Assembly: GCF_038900055.1 (NCBI RefSeq)
Contig: NZ_JBBMQM010000001.1
Span: forward strand, 1,488,001 to 1,552,000
DNA: 64,000 nt
Source: Henriciella sp. AS95
GTDB taxonomy: Bacteria; Pseudomonadota; Alphaproteobacteria; Caulobacterales; Hyphomonadaceae
Direction of reading: 5' to 3'
Of this stretch, positions 43,851 through 52,480 are shown in pieces. The notes below the pieces were generated by a model that searched no databases, was not told the DNA's origin, and was given only the letters and a program-made list of their open reading frames with translations. Position numbers and translations under genes: made by a program. Numbering within the stretch: position 1 is the stretch's first letter; every line of letters begins with the position of its first letter.

Positions 43851-44036
43851 CTCCCCGGGAGAGAGCGGGCTTTCATGTCCGCCGCCGAAGGCGCAACCGC
43901 CCCGGAAACGCTCAGGCAAAAGGACCGGGGGGAGATCACACGCTGGAAAGAGGCGGGTGCGAACAGATCGCACCGGCGGCCTCGCCGAAGGAGCAAGCCC
44001 GCAAGCGGGCGGAATCTCTCAGGCGCCGAGACAGCG
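43851..44036 (+). promoter_or_regulatory. Tandem glycine riboswitch
   Basis: Two consecutive glycine aptamers in the leader of gcvT. Aptamer 1 (43851-43934) has P1 CTCCCCGG/CCGGGG and the conserved GCCGAAGGCGCAA and GGAAACGCTCAGGCAAAAGG segments. Aptamer 2 (43941-44036) has P1 CGCTG/CAGCG and GCCGAAGGAGCAAG and GGAATCTCTCAGGC. Tandem glycine riboswitches classically turn on gcv genes when glycine is abundant. This is the main content of the 336-nt gap between the VWA gene and gcvT; a GANTC site (GAATC, 43819-43823) lies just upstream. Confidence 0.97.
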
Positions 44037-44040
44037 GGGG

Positions 44041-44076
44041 CGGCCATCTTCCTCGAAAGGCGAGGGCGCATGGCCG
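44041..44076 (+). promoter_or_regulatory. Expression-platform hairpin of the glycine riboswitch
   Basis: CGGCCAT pairs with ATGGCCG, enclosing a second stem CCTCG/CGAGG. It begins 4 nt after aptamer 2 and ends 19 nt before the gcvT ATG. It is followed by only TTT, so control might be by weak termination or by occluding the AAGGG ribosome-binding site. Which state exists with glycine bound cannot be told by eye. Confidence 0.6.
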
Positions 44077-44095
44077 TTTGACTGCAAAGGGCGCC

Positions 44096-45250
44096 ATGGC
44101 AGACCAGACCTCAGACGATCTCAGGACAACACCGCTTCATGCGCTGCATGAAAAGCTGGGCGGCAAGATGGTGCCGTTCGCGGGCTATGAAATGCCGGTC
44201 CAGTTCGAAGGCGTGATGCCTGAGCACCTGTGGACGCGGGCGCATGCCGGCCTGTTCGACGTGTCCCATATGGGGCCGTGCTTTCTGTTCCTGAAAGATG
44301 GACTTGGCGAAGAGGGCGCCCACGAGAAGATCTCGGCTGAAATCGAGAAGCTCGTGCCAAGCAGCATCGCAACGCTGAAGCCTGGCCAGGGCCGTCTGAC
44401 TGTTCTCCTCAATGAGGACGGCGGCATTCTCGACGATCTGATCATTACCCGTATGCCCGACGAGAATTTGCAGGGCATGCTCTACATCGTCGTGAATGGC
44501 GCGGTGAAGCAGCAGGACTGGGCGCTGATGCGCGAGAAGCTTGGCGATACCTGCCAGCTTCAGACCGCCGATGACCGGATCCTCGTCGCATTGCAGGGGC
44601 CGGAAGCTGAAGCGGTTCTGACGCCGCATTTCCCGGAAGCTGCGGACCTCACCTTCATGCGCTGTGCGTACATACAGAAGGAGGGCGAGCGCTACATGGT
44701 GTCTCGCTGCGGATATACGGGCGAAGACGGGTTTGAGCTGCTTCTGCCAGATAATGAGACGGGTCTTGGCATTGTCGACGCGCTGCTCGCCGACGAGCGA
44801 GTGAAACCGATCGGACTTGGCGCACGTGACAGCCTTCGTCTCGAAGCCGGGCTCTGCCTTTATGGCCACGACATGGATGCGACCCGCACGCCGATTGAAG
44901 CAGACCTTAAATGGCTGATTCAGAAGTCACGGCGCGAGCGCGCAGATTTCCCCGGCGCTGAGAAAATCCTCGGCCAGATTGCCAATGGCCCGGCTGAAAA
45001 GCGCGTCGGCATTCGTCCGCTTGAGCGCGCGCCTGCTCGCGAGGGCACCGAAATCCACTTGAACGGCGAAAAGGTCGGCATGGTCACATCCGGCGGCTTC
45101 GGCCCGTCCGTCGACGGGCCGGTGGCGATGGGCTACATCCGCGCCGATCTTACGGAACCCGGCACCCCGGTCCAGTTGTTAGTCAGAGGCAAGGAGAGGG
45201 CTGGCGAAGTCGCCGCGCTCCCCTTCGTCAAACCAAATTACAAACGTTGA
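44096..45250 (+). CDS. gcvT: Glycine cleavage system aminomethyltransferase (T protein)
   Basis: 384 aa. It transfers the aminomethyl carbon from lipoyl-H protein to tetrahydrofolate, releasing ammonia. Marks: [58 protein letters not shown] and [21 protein letters not shown] at 44096 has AAGGG upstream; an upstream TTG at 44078 is less likely. First gene of the gcvT-H-PA-orf-PB operon controlled by the riboswitch. Confidence 0.96.
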   Translation: MADQTSDDLRTTPLHALHEKLGGKMVPFAGYEMPVQFEGVMPEHLWTRAHAGLFDVSHMGPCFLFLKDGLGEEGAHEKISAEIEKLVPSSIATLKPGQGRLTVLLNEDGGILDDLIITRMPDENLQGMLYIVVNGAVKQQDWALMREKLGDTCQLQTADDRILVALQGPEAEAVLTPHFPEAADLTFMRCAYIQKEGERYMVSRCGYTGEDGFELLLPDNETGLGIVDALLADERVKPIGLGARDSLRLEAGLCLYGHDMDATRTPIEADLKWLIQKSRRERADFPGAEKILGQIANGPAEKRVGIRPLERAPAREGTEIHLNGEKVGMVTSGGFGPSVDGPVAMGYIRADLTEPGTPVQLLVRGKERAGEVAALPFVKPNYKR

Positions 45251-45260
45251 GGAATACGTC

Positions 45261-45656
45261 ATGACCCAGAGCTTTACCCAGCAGATCACTTTTTACACCG
45301 AAGACCATGAGTGGGTGACGGTCCACGGCGATCTCGCCACGGTCGGCATCACACGTTACGCGGCCGATCAGCTTGGCGACGTGGTCTTTGTCGAGACCCC
45401 GGAAGTCGGAAAAGTCGTCAAGAAGGGCGACGAAATGGCCGTCGTCGAGAGCGTGAAAGCGGCCTCCGATGTCTATGCGCCGCTATCGGGCGAAATCATC
45501 GATGCGAATGGCAAGCTCGCCGATGCGCCCGAAACCGTGAACGAGCACGCCGAAAGTGAAGGCTGGTTCTGCGTCATCAAATTTTCCAACGGCGCTGAAA
45601 CCGAAGGCCTGATGGACAAGGACGCCTATTACGAATTCTGCAAGGGGCAGTCGTGA
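45261..45656 (+). CDS. gcvH: Glycine cleavage system H protein
   Basis: 131 aa. Carrier protein with the lipoylated lysine (Lys66) in [14 protein letters not shown]. Marks [21 protein letters not shown] and the C-terminal WF region are intact. It shuttles the aminomethyl group between P, T and L proteins. It lies 10 nt after gcvT. A large inverted repeat separates it from gcvPA. Confidence 0.97.
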   Translation: MTQSFTQQITFYTEDHEWVTVHGDLATVGITRYAADQLGDVVFVETPEVGKVVKKGDEMAVVESVKAASDVYAPLSGEIIDANGKLADAPETVNEHAESEGWFCVIKFSNGAETEGLMDKDAYYEFCKGQS

Positions 45657-45676
45657 GAGACGCATTTGATCTCTTT

Positions 45677-45795
45677 CCTCCCCCGTTCACGGGGGAGGTG
45701 CCCGAAGGGCGGAGGGGGGAAGTCTCATGCGCTGACCTTTGCCGCTCCCCCCTCCGAGCCGCTTCGCGGCCCACCTCCCCCGCAAGCGGGGGAGG
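45677..45795. repeat. Inverted pair of GC-rich intergenic repeats between gcvH and gcvPA
   Basis: Two copies of one element in opposite orientation: 45677-45720 begins CCTCCCCCGTTCACGGGGG and ends GGAGGGGGGA; 45746-45795 is its reverse complement with changes, ending CCTCCCCCGCAAGCGGGGG-AGG. Each copy also holds its own small hairpin (CCCCCG/CGGGGG). Together they can fold into one ~119-nt cruciform or RNA hairpin. Elements of this form are common between genes in alphaproteobacteria. It sits inside the gcv operon. Confidence 0.9.
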
Positions 45796-45825
45796 CAAAG
45801 TGCCTAATTCAACGGATCTGACACA

Positions 45826-47169
45826 ATGAGATACCTGCCGCTGACCCCTGAAGACCGCAAAGCCATGCTCCAGACGATCGGGGCGAAATCGGTTGACGAT
45901 TTCTATGCCGATGTGCCGGAGGCCGCGCGTCTTGGCGGCAAGGTCGAAGGCCTGCCGGATCATCAGGGGGAGCTGGCAGTCGAGCGCCACATGGCGGCGC
46001 TGGCCGGTAAGAACCGCACCGCCTCCGAAGGCCGTTTTTTCGTCGGCTGCGGCGCTTACAAGCACCATGTGCCCGCCAGCGTGGACCACATCATCCAGCG
46101 GTCGGAATTCCTGACGACCTATACGCCCTACCAGCCCGAGATCGCGCAGGGCACGCTGCAAACCCTGTTCGAATTCCAGAGCCAAGTTGCGGCCCTCACC
46201 GCCATGGATGTCGCCAACGCCTCCATGTATGACGGCTCGACCGCCTGCGCTGAAGCGGCGCTGATGGCCTGCCGGGTGACACGTCGCAAAGAGGTCGTCC
46301 TGTCGGGCGGTCTTCACCCACACTATGCCGCCGCGACCCGCACCGTCTGCGAAGCGCAGGGTATCAAAGTCATCCAGCTGCCACCGGCCGTGGACGACGA
46401 ACTCGCGCTGAAAGATGCCGTCACAGGCGAAACAGCCTGCGTCATTGGCCAGAGCCCGAACGTTTTCGGCACAGTGACGGACCTTTCTCCGGTCTCCGAA
46501 GCTGCCCATGCTGACGGCGCGCTGCTCGTTTCTGTCTTCACTGAAGCAGTCTCGCTCGGCCTCGTCACGCCGCCCGGCGAAATGGGCGCTGACATTGCCG
46601 TCGGCGAAGGCCAATCCATCGGTAATCCGCTGAATTTTGGCGGACCTTATGTCGGCCTGTTCGCCTGCACGCAGAAACTGGTGCGCCAGATGCCGGGCCG
46701 GCTCTGCGGTGAGACGGTCGATGCCGAAGGCAAGCGTGGTTTCGTGCTGACCCTTTCGACGCGCGAGCAGCATATCCGCCGCGACAAGGCGACCTCGAAC
46801 ATCTGCACCAATGCCGGCCTCTGCACGCTGGCCTTCAGCGCGCACATGACCCTGCTCGGCGACAAGGGGCTGACGCAACTGGCCACCCTCAATCACGAGG
46901 CGGCGTGTGATTTGGCCGATGCGCTGGCCGAAGTACCGGGCGTCGAAATCCTCACCCCGCGTTTCTTCAATGAGTTCGCGTTCCGCACGCCAGTCGATGC
47001 CGAAGCCCTGCTTGCGGAGCTTGATGAGATCGGCGTGATTGGCGGCGTGCGTGCGTCTCGCCTGTTGCCGGGCAAGGGCATGGGCGACGTCATCATCTGC
47101 GCGGCCACCGAGTGCACCACGCCGGAAGACATCGCCGCGTACGCTGATGCGCTGCGGGAGGTGCTGTGA
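45826..47169 (+). CDS. gcvPA: Glycine dehydrogenase (decarboxylating) subunit 1
   Basis: 447 aa, the N-terminal half of P protein in the two-subunit form. Marks: [15 protein letters not shown] at the start, [61 protein letters not shown] and [13 protein letters not shown]. With GcvPB it decarboxylates glycine using PLP and loads the H protein. Its TGA overlaps the ATG of the following small gene (TGATG). Confidence 0.96.
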   Translation: MRYLPLTPEDRKAMLQTIGAKSVDDFYADVPEAARLGGKVEGLPDHQGELAVERHMAALAGKNRTASEGRFFVGCGAYKHHVPASVDHIIQRSEFLTTYTPYQPEIAQGTLQTLFEFQSQVAALTAMDVANASMYDGSTACAEAALMACRVTRRKEVVLSGGLHPHYAAATRTVCEAQGIKVIQLPPAVDDELALKDAVTGETACVIGQSPNVFGTVTDLSPVSEAAHADGALLVSVFTEAVSLGLVTPPGEMGADIAVGEGQSIGNPLNFGGPYVGLFACTQKLVRQMPGRLCGETVDAEGKRGFVLTLSTREQHIRRDKATSNICTNAGLCTLAFSAHMTLLGDKGLTQLATLNHEAACDLADALAEVPGVEILTPRFFNEFAFRTPVDAEALLAELDEIGVIGGVRASRLLPGKGMGDVIICAATECTTPEDIAAYADALREVL

Positions 47170-47480
47170 TGAACGCGGCCCCCGAACATCAGGACGCCTG
47201 GGAGCATAAGCGCGCCATCTGGGCCTATGAAGAATACCTTGAAGAGGTGTTCGAGCGCATCGGCGGCAGCCCGTCAAAGACAAAGCGCCGCAAGGAACAG
47301 TTCCGCGAGATCTATGACGATCCGGAGCTGTGGCGTGACCCGGAGTCCTTCACGAAGCTCTATGAAGATTTGCGCAAGGAAATCATCGCCCTCGGCCAGA
47401 TCCACCTCGGCGCCATGAACAAGCGCGTCGTCCAGGAATTCGGACCCAACTCCCCACACGTCGTGGAGCCACGCACATGA
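47169..47480 (+). CDS. Unknown 103-aa protein inside the glycine cleavage operon
   Basis: A charged, mostly helical protein with no signal peptide or membrane segment. Notable segments: WEHKRAIWAYEEYLEEVFERIGG, KTKRRKEQFREIYDDPELWRDP and GQIHLGAMNKRVVQEFGP. The ATG overlaps the gcvPA stop by 1 nt (TGATG) and its own stop overlaps the gcvPB ATG (ATGA), so it is translated in step with both P subunits. I recognise no family. Position suggests a role in assembly or regulation of P protein, but this is inference only. Confidence 0.8.
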   Translation: MNAAPEHQDAWEHKRAIWAYEEYLEEVFERIGGSPSKTKRRKEQFREIYDDPELWRDPESFTKLYEDLRKEIIALGQIHLGAMNKRVVQEFGPNSPHVVEPRT

Positions 47481-49048
47481 CCATGAACACCCAAGGCCGC
47501 CCGACAACACCTTCTGAAGGCACGACCATGACCGATATTCACACCGTTTCCGGCTCTCGGGGGCTGCAGCAGCGCGAAGACCTGATCTTCGAGACCGGCG
47601 ATGCCGGCCGCACCGGCGTCGATCTGCCCGCGCCCAAGGGCACCAAGTCCCGGCTTGGCGGCGTGACCCGCAAGCGCTCGACCGAGCTGCCCGGCCTGTC
47701 GGAGCCGGAAGCGGTGCGCCATTATGTGCGCCTCAGCCAGAAGAATTATGCGATCGACCTTGGTCTCTTCCCGCTCGGCTCATGCACGATGAAGCACAAT
47801 CCACGGCTGAACGAGAAAGTCGCGCGCATGCCGGGCTTTGCTGACATTCACCCGCTGCAGCCGCAGGCCACGGTGCAAGGCGCGCTGGAGATGATGGACC
47901 AGCTCGCCACCTGGCTGAAAACGCTGACCGGCATGCCTGCCGTCGCGATGAGCCCCAAGGCCGGCGCTCATGGCGAGTTCTGCGGCATGATGGCGATCCG
48001 CGGGGCCCTGATGGCGCGCGGTGAGATCGAAACGCGCACGCGGGTTCTGGTTCCGGCCTCGGCGCATGGCACCAACCCGGCGACGGCGGTGCAGTGCGGT
48101 TTTACGGTCGACGAGATCAAGGCCAATAAGCGTGGCCGGGTCGATATGGACGACCTGCGCGCGAAGCTGGAAGACTGCTCGGACATTGCCGGCATCATGC
48201 TGACCAATCCGAATACATGCGGCCTGTTTGAAACGGACATCCGCGAGATCGCGGACCTGATCCATGAGGCGGGCGGCTATTTCTATTGCGATGGTGCGAA
48301 CTTCAACGCCATTGTCGGACGCGTACGCCCCGGTGATCTTGGCGTCGATGCGATGCACATCAATCTGCACAAGACCTTCTCCACTCCGCATGGCGGCGGC
48401 GGCCCGGGCTCCGGCCCGACGGTGCTGTCAGACGCGCTGGCTGACTATGCGCCGGTTCCCTTCGTCGTGAAGGATGAGGACGGTTTCCGCCTTGTCGAGG
48501 AGATTGACGGGAAGGGTGAGGACGCGTTCGGCCGCCTCTGCGCCTTCCATGGCCAAATGGGCATGTTCACCCGCGCCCTGACCTATATGCTGAGCCACGG
48601 TGCTGACGGTCTGAAGCAGGTCGCCGAAGACGCCGTTCTCAATGCCAACTACATCCAGGCACGCTTGAAGGGCACGATGACGCCAGCCTTTGACGGCTAT
48701 TGCATGCACGAGGCGCTGTTCTCTGACGCGTTCACCGCCGAGGGCATCGAGACGCTCGATATCGCCAAGGCGCTGATCGACGAGGGCTATCACCCGATGA
48801 CCATGTATTTCCCGCTGGTCGTGCATGGCGCGATGCTGATCGAGCCGACTGAGACCGAGAGCAAGGCAGAGCTCGACCGCTTCTGCGATGCGCTGGAATC
48901 GGTCGCCCGGCGTGCGGCTGAGGGCGATGAAAGCATGAAGGGCGCGCCCTATCTCGCCCCCATGCGCCGGCTTGACGAGACACAGGCCGCCCGCAAGCCG
49001 GTGCTGCGCTGGACGCCGCCTTCGCCTGAGCAGATCGCGGCGGAGTAG
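47477..49048 (+). CDS. gcvPB: Glycine dehydrogenase (decarboxylating) subunit 2
   Basis: 523 aa, the C-terminal half of P protein. PLP is bound by Lys299 in NLHKTFSTPHGGGGPG. Other marks: YAIDLGLFPLGSCTMKHNPR, MSPKAGAHGEFCGMMAIR, PASAHGTNPATA and MYFPLVVHGAMLIEPTE. The start at 47477 overlaps the preceding stop and begins with an NTQGRPT segment typical of alphaproteobacterial GcvPB; a later ATG at 47528 with AAGG upstream is the alternative. Last gene of the operon. GcvL (dihydrolipoyl dehydrogenase) is not in the window. Confidence 0.96.
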   Translation: MTMNTQGRPTTPSEGTTMTDIHTVSGSRGLQQREDLIFETGDAGRTGVDLPAPKGTKSRLGGVTRKRSTELPGLSEPEAVRHYVRLSQKNYAIDLGLFPLGSCTMKHNPRLNEKVARMPGFADIHPLQPQATVQGALEMMDQLATWLKTLTGMPAVAMSPKAGAHGEFCGMMAIRGALMARGEIETRTRVLVPASAHGTNPATAVQCGFTVDEIKANKRGRVDMDDLRAKLEDCSDIAGIMLTNPNTCGLFETDIREIADLIHEAGGYFYCDGANFNAIVGRVRPGDLGVDAMHINLHKTFSTPHGGGGPGSGPTVLSDALADYAPVPFVVKDEDGFRLVEEIDGKGEDAFGRLCAFHGQMGMFTRALTYMLSHGADGLKQVAEDAVLNANYIQARLKGTMTPAFDGYCMHEALFSDAFTAEGIETLDIAKALIDEGYHPMTMYFPLVVHGAMLIEPTETESKAELDRFCDALESVARRAAEGDESMKGAPYLAPMRRLDETQAARKPVLRWTPPSPEQIAAE

Positions 49049-49054
49049 GCTAAA

Positions 49055-50245
49055 CTACCAGACGGCGGTTCGGATGGGTCCGGGACGCAGCTGCGCATTG
49101 GTGTCTGCGAAAAGCGAGCGGCGCAGCGTCCCGGCAATCTTCATGGCCGGGCGTTCGAAAAAGCGGAAGGTCAGCCAGGCCGCCGCCATGCTGAGGCTTA
49201 TGCCGAGCAGGTAGAACAGGATGTTGTCGGCCACACCGGGCGCACCGAGCCTGAACCAGTCAGAAAAAGCAGAGCCGTCGAGCCGAGCAGAAAGTGCATC
49301 GAAAACTCGACGCAGCGAACTCAGCACGAATGTGTGACTGAGATAGAGCGCGTAGGACCAGTCGCCGACAGTAACCAGCCATTTCGGCGCGCCAGCGCGC
49401 TCTTCGGCTTCGAGCGCGCTATAGCCATAGACGATCAGCGCGCACGGGATGCCGAACCAGAGGACGCGTCCCCAGCCAAGCGTAAAGCCGGTCTCATCGC
49501 CCTGCAGAAGCAAACTCGCGAACATCGCAGCAAGGCCGAGAGTGAGCACTGCGCCCGGCCGGAAGCGGCGTCCGCTTGTCACCAGCATGGCAACAAAGGC
49601 GCCTGCGATGAACTCAATCGACAGCGGATGGAAGAAGAGCTGGGCATAGTCCGTGGCATAGGGCGCAGAGAAGCCAGCGAGCGAGCCGCCTGTCACAGCC
49701 GCAGCCCACACGCCCAGGAGCCAGGGCAGGTAGCGCCTTGGCATCAGCATCAGAACGGCAAAGACGACATAAAAGTGCATCTCGTGGACGAGGGTCCAGC
49801 CCAGCCCGAAAACCGGGACGGAGTGCTGTGGCAGAAGCAGATAAGAGTAGAGCAGATGCAGCCATGGCTGCTCTGCCATCAAGGCGCTGCCACCGATGGT
49901 GCGTTCGACATCGTAGGGCACGCCAAAGGCGAGGAAAAAATATCCCGTCATGATGAACGCAAACAGCCACCAGACCGGGTAGATTCTCGCCGCGCGGGCA
50001 AAGAGAAACGCCCCTGATGTCGCCAGTGAGGCTCTCACCTGGCCGGTCACATAGACCATGATGAAACCGGAGATAACGAAGAACAAGTCGACGCCCGCAA
50101 ACCCGTTTTCGACCAGCAGGGAAACCAGCGGCTGATCATCAAGGCCGTGGCGCAGGAAGGCATCGATCTCGATTGCGCGAACATGATAAATCATGACGAG
50201 CATGGCGGCGACGGCGCGCAGGGCCTGGATCGAATTCAGTTTCAA
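49055..50245 (-). CDS. Acyltransferase family 3 (OafA/YrhL-like) membrane protein
   Basis: 396 aa with about ten hydrophobic segments. It begins IQALRAVAAMLVMIYHV with the conserved Arg and His of the family, then GVDLFFVISGFIMVYVT and LHEMHFYVVFAVLM. Such enzymes O-acylate surface polysaccharides, peptidoglycan or small molecules, moving the acyl group across the inner membrane. No polysaccharide genes adjoin, so the acceptor is unknown. It converges on gcvPB, ending 6 nt from its stop. Confidence 0.92.
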   Translation of the reverse strand: MKLNSIQALRAVAAMLVMIYHVRAIEIDAFLRHGLDDQPLVSLLVENGFAGVDLFFVISGFIMVYVTGQVRASLATSGAFLFARAARIYPVWWLFAFIMTGYFFLAFGVPYDVERTIGGSALMAEQPWLHLLYSYLLLPQHSVPVFGLGWTLVHEMHFYVVFAVLMLMPRRYLPWLLGVWAAAVTGGSLAGFSAPYATDYAQLFFHPLSIEFIAGAFVAMLVTSGRRFRPGAVLTLGLAAMFASLLLQGDETGFTLGWGRVLWFGIPCALIVYGYSALEAEERAGAPKWLVTVGDWSYALYLSHTFVLSSLRRVFDALSARLDGSAFSDWFRLGAPGVADNILFYLLGISLSMAAAWLTFRFFERPAMKIAGTLRRSLFADTNAQLRPGPIRTAVW

Positions 50246-50340
50246 ACCTGCTGGTCCCCTGCGGTCACATGCGCGGCAAATTTCATCACGAAATCGCCAG
50301 CTCAGCTTTCTTTAAGTCCTATGCGCTATATAAGGCTCGC

Positions 50341-50372
50341 TCAGATGTCTTGGCACGTGCCGGGACGTCTGA
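50341..50372. promoter_or_regulatory. 32-bp dyad upstream of two divergent genes
   Basis: Left arm TCAGATGTCTTGGCAC and right arm GTGCCGGGACGTCTGA are reverse complements at 13 of 16 positions, with a perfect core GGCACGTGCC (50352-50361). It lies 95 nt from the acyltransferase start and 92 nt from the start of the small membrane protein. A dimeric repressor or activator site is plausible; the protein is unknown. Confidence 0.5.
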
Positions 50373-50464
50373 AAAGACTTCGAAATCTGTTGGATGCCGC
50401 CCGAATTTCAGCATAATTGAAAAGTCATCTAGGCAGACAATCCAAAATACCCATATTGCCTTGA

Positions 50465-50809
50465 ATGCAGAATGCTGAGCCGGATCCAGAAGAACAAAAG
50501 AACGAAACAGGGGAGACCCGGCGCGTGCCGTTACAGACCGTAAGAACCGGATTCCGGACCCTGGTGCGCCAGTTTCTCGCTGTGCTCGGTCTGGTCCTGA
50601 TTGTCATCGCTATTCCCATCGCTTTTGTGACGCCTTTCCTGCCCATCGGCCTGCCAATCGCCATTGTCGGCGTCGTCCTGCTTGGACGAAACGCCATCTG
50701 GGGGCGGCGCTGGATGGAAGGCGTGCTTGAACGCAATCCGCGGGTTGAGCGATTTGCGCCAAACTGGTTGATGCGCGCTGTCTTCGGCCGCGATAAGCGC
50801 CCGCGCTAA
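50465..50809 (+). CDS. Small membrane protein, unknown
   Basis: 114 aa. A charged N-terminus, one hydrophobic hairpin (~38-80: VLGLVLIVIAIPIAF, FLPIGLPIAIVGVVLLG) with a Pro-rich turn, and a basic C-terminal tail. The pattern is somewhat like the PGPGW family of small transmembrane proteins but lacks that motif. Function unknown. It is followed by a clear bidirectional terminator and is convergent with the ATP synthase operon. Confidence 0.65.
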   Translation: MQNAEPDPEEQKNETGETRRVPLQTVRTGFRTLVRQFLAVLGLVLIVIAIPIAFVTPFLPIGLPIAIVGVVLLGRNAIWGRRWMEGVLERNPRVERFAPNWLMRAVFGRDKRPR

Positions 50810-50837
50810 CAGCGTTTCGTCATTTGCCCTGACAAGA

Positions 50838-50868
50838 AAAAAGCCCCGCCAAATCGTCAGGGCTTTTT
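50838..50868. terminator. Bidirectional Rho-independent terminator
   Basis: AAAAAGCCC and GGGCTTTTT form a stem flanked by A and T runs on opposite sides, so it can stop transcription both from the small membrane protein gene (+) and from the ATP synthase F0 operon (-), whose last gene ends at 50902. Confidence 0.88.
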
Positions 50869-50901
50869 CTTATTCATCAATGACCGTCGGCGACCTGTCT
50901 T

Positions 50902-51522
50902 CTAGTTCAGCGCCTTGTCGATCTCGCCCAGCGCTTCGTCGAAGAGATCGCCGCGTTTTGGAGAGCCGGAAAGGATGTCCTTTGCGGCCTGCGTTGCTGC
51001 GTTGGCGGCGGCGCGGCGGACGTCTTCGGCTGCTTCAGTCTCGGCGCGGGCAATGCGGGCCTCAGCCTGGGCTTCGCGGCGGGCGACCTTGTCAGCCAGC
51101 TCCTTGCGGGCCTGCTCAACCATGAGCTTGGCATCTGCCTTTGCCTGTTTGATCATCGCGTCAGCGGTTTCATCGGCTTCAGCGCGCCGCTTTTCAGCAT
51201 CTGCAAGCATCGCAGCGGCTTCTTCGCGCAGCGCACGGGACTCATCGAGCTGCTTCTGGATTTCTTCAGTACGACCGTCCAGCGCTTTGGTCAGCGCCTT
51301 GAAGGCCCCCATGAAAGCGGCAATCGCCAGGAAGACAACGAACGCAGCGAAAGCGACGTGCGTCGTGGCGTCCGTAAACGGCTCGACCAGGTTGAGGAAG
51401 CTCGCCGACGCTTCATGCGCGTCATGGCCCGCTTCGCCCGTTTCCGCTGCGAAGGCGAAAGGCGCGCTCGCGGCGAACAGGGCAGATGTGATGGACGCTT
51501 TCATCATGATCTTGGTCTCCAT
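50902..51522 (-). CDS. atpF: ATP synthase F0 subunit b
   Basis: 206 aa. A signal-like N-terminus and one membrane helix (~57-77, VAFAAFVVFLAIAAFMG), then a long charged coiled coil (~80-190) with heptad character (ALREEAAAMLADAEKRRAEA, RREAQAEARIARAETEAAEDV). It forms the peripheral stalk with b'. Its start overlaps the stop of b' by 1 nt (TGATG). Last gene of the F0 operon. In its length and alanine content it is like other alphaproteobacterial b subunits. Confidence 0.93.
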   Translation of the reverse strand: METKIMMKASITSALFAASAPFAFAAETGEAGHDAHEASASFLNLVEPFTDATTHVAFAAFVVFLAIAAFMGAFKALTKALDGRTEEIQKQLDESRALREEAAAMLADAEKRRAEADETADAMIKQAKADAKLMVEQARKELADKVARREAQAEARIARAETEAAEDVRRAAANAATQAAKDILSGSPKRGDLFDEALGEIDKALN

Positions 51523-52052
51523 CAGCTCTTTGCGGCCCGGGCGACAGCAGCCTTGGCGTCGGCCTGGCTTACGCTGACGCCGAAGCGGCCGAGAATGGTC
51601 TGGGTCGTGTCGGCGGCAATGCTTTCGACATTTGAGAGCGCATCGCTGCGGACCTTTTGAATGCGCTGCTCGGCCTCGGCGAGACGCTCGGACAGCTCAG
51701 CATCAACCTTCTGGGTTTCAGCGGCGATCTCGGCATCGACCTTGGCGCGAGCCTTGTCAGCCGTTTCGCGAGCCTTGGCCCGCGCTTCAGCGAGGTGAAG
51801 TTCCTGCGCCTTCTTGGCTTCCTTGGCTTCTTCGTCGAGCCGGGCCGCCTCGTCCAGCGCGTCGGCAATGGTGTCGCCACGCTTCTCGATCACGCCGCCG
51901 AGTTTCGGCAAAATGAAACGCGAAAGTGCGATGTAGAGCACGCCGAACAGGACCGTCAGCCAGAAAAGCTGGGACGGGAAGTGCCATGAATTGAATGGCG
52001 GGAAAGCTGCGCTTCCACCGGCTGCTTCAGCAGCGACTGTCAAATACATCAT
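51522..52052 (-). CDS. atpF': ATP synthase F0 subunit b'
   Basis: 176 aa. Starts with a short Ala/Gly segment, then FNSWHFPSQLFWLTVLFGVLYIALSRFILPKLGGVIEKR, the typical b' membrane helix and exit, and a coiled coil to the end. The split b/b' pair is characteristic of alphaproteobacteria and phototrophs. It lies 83 nt downstream of atpE and is coupled to atpF by a 1-nt overlap. Confidence 0.93.
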   Translation of the reverse strand: MMYLTVAAEAAGGSAAFPPFNSWHFPSQLFWLTVLFGVLYIALSRFILPKLGGVIEKRGDTIADALDEAARLDEEAKEAKKAQELHLAEARAKARETADKARAKVDAEIAAETQKVDAELSERLAEAEQRIQKVRSDALSNVESIAADTTQTILGRFGVSVSQADAKAAVARAAKS

Positions 52053-52135
52053 GAGCCGGAACCTTGGTGGGCAGGATCAAATAGATTGGGCTGGCCCGAA
52101 AACACTCGGGCCAGCCGGCAATGCAGAGTCGTCTG

Positions 52136-52372
52136 TTAAACGACGAAGAGGATCAGGATGGCGACGAGGAACGACAGAATGCCGAGCGCCTCGGAAAGGG
52201 CCATACCGATGAAGAGGTTACCGGTCTGCTGAGGAGCAGCCGATGGGTTGCGCATCGCGGCGTCGAGGAACGAGCCGAAGATGTTACCCACACCGATAGC
52301 GGCACCGATCATGCCGAGGGTTGCGAGGCCTGCGCCAACATATTTAAGGCCGAGGGTGATATCGCCTTCCAT
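52136..52372 (-). CDS. atpE: ATP synthase F0 subunit c
   Basis: 78 aa, two membrane helices in a hairpin. Helix 1 has [19 protein letters not shown] and the polar loop RNPSA; helix 2 has the ion-binding Glu in [10 protein letters not shown]. The ring of these subunits carries protons through the rotor. The glycine-rich helix and single Glu without the sodium-coordination residues I know suggest H+ coupling. Confidence 0.96.
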   Translation of the reverse strand: MEGDITLGLKYVGAGLATLGMIGAAIGVGNIFGSFLDAAMRNPSAAPQQTGNLFIGMALSEALGILSFLVAILILFVV

Positions 52373-52480
52373 TTCAGATCTCCTTTGGAAAAGCCGTTAT
52401 TTAATTTTGTGCCCGTGAAGCCTGTTCGTGCGGGCGCGTCAAGGGTTGAGGCACGGCGTTCAAACGCCGCACCGGCGGAA

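Noticed and set aside
45577..47283. 568-codon open frame antisense to gcvPA
   Set aside because: It is a shadow of strong codon bias: the protein is rich in Arg, Gly and His without domain character, while the plus strand encodes a clear GcvPA.
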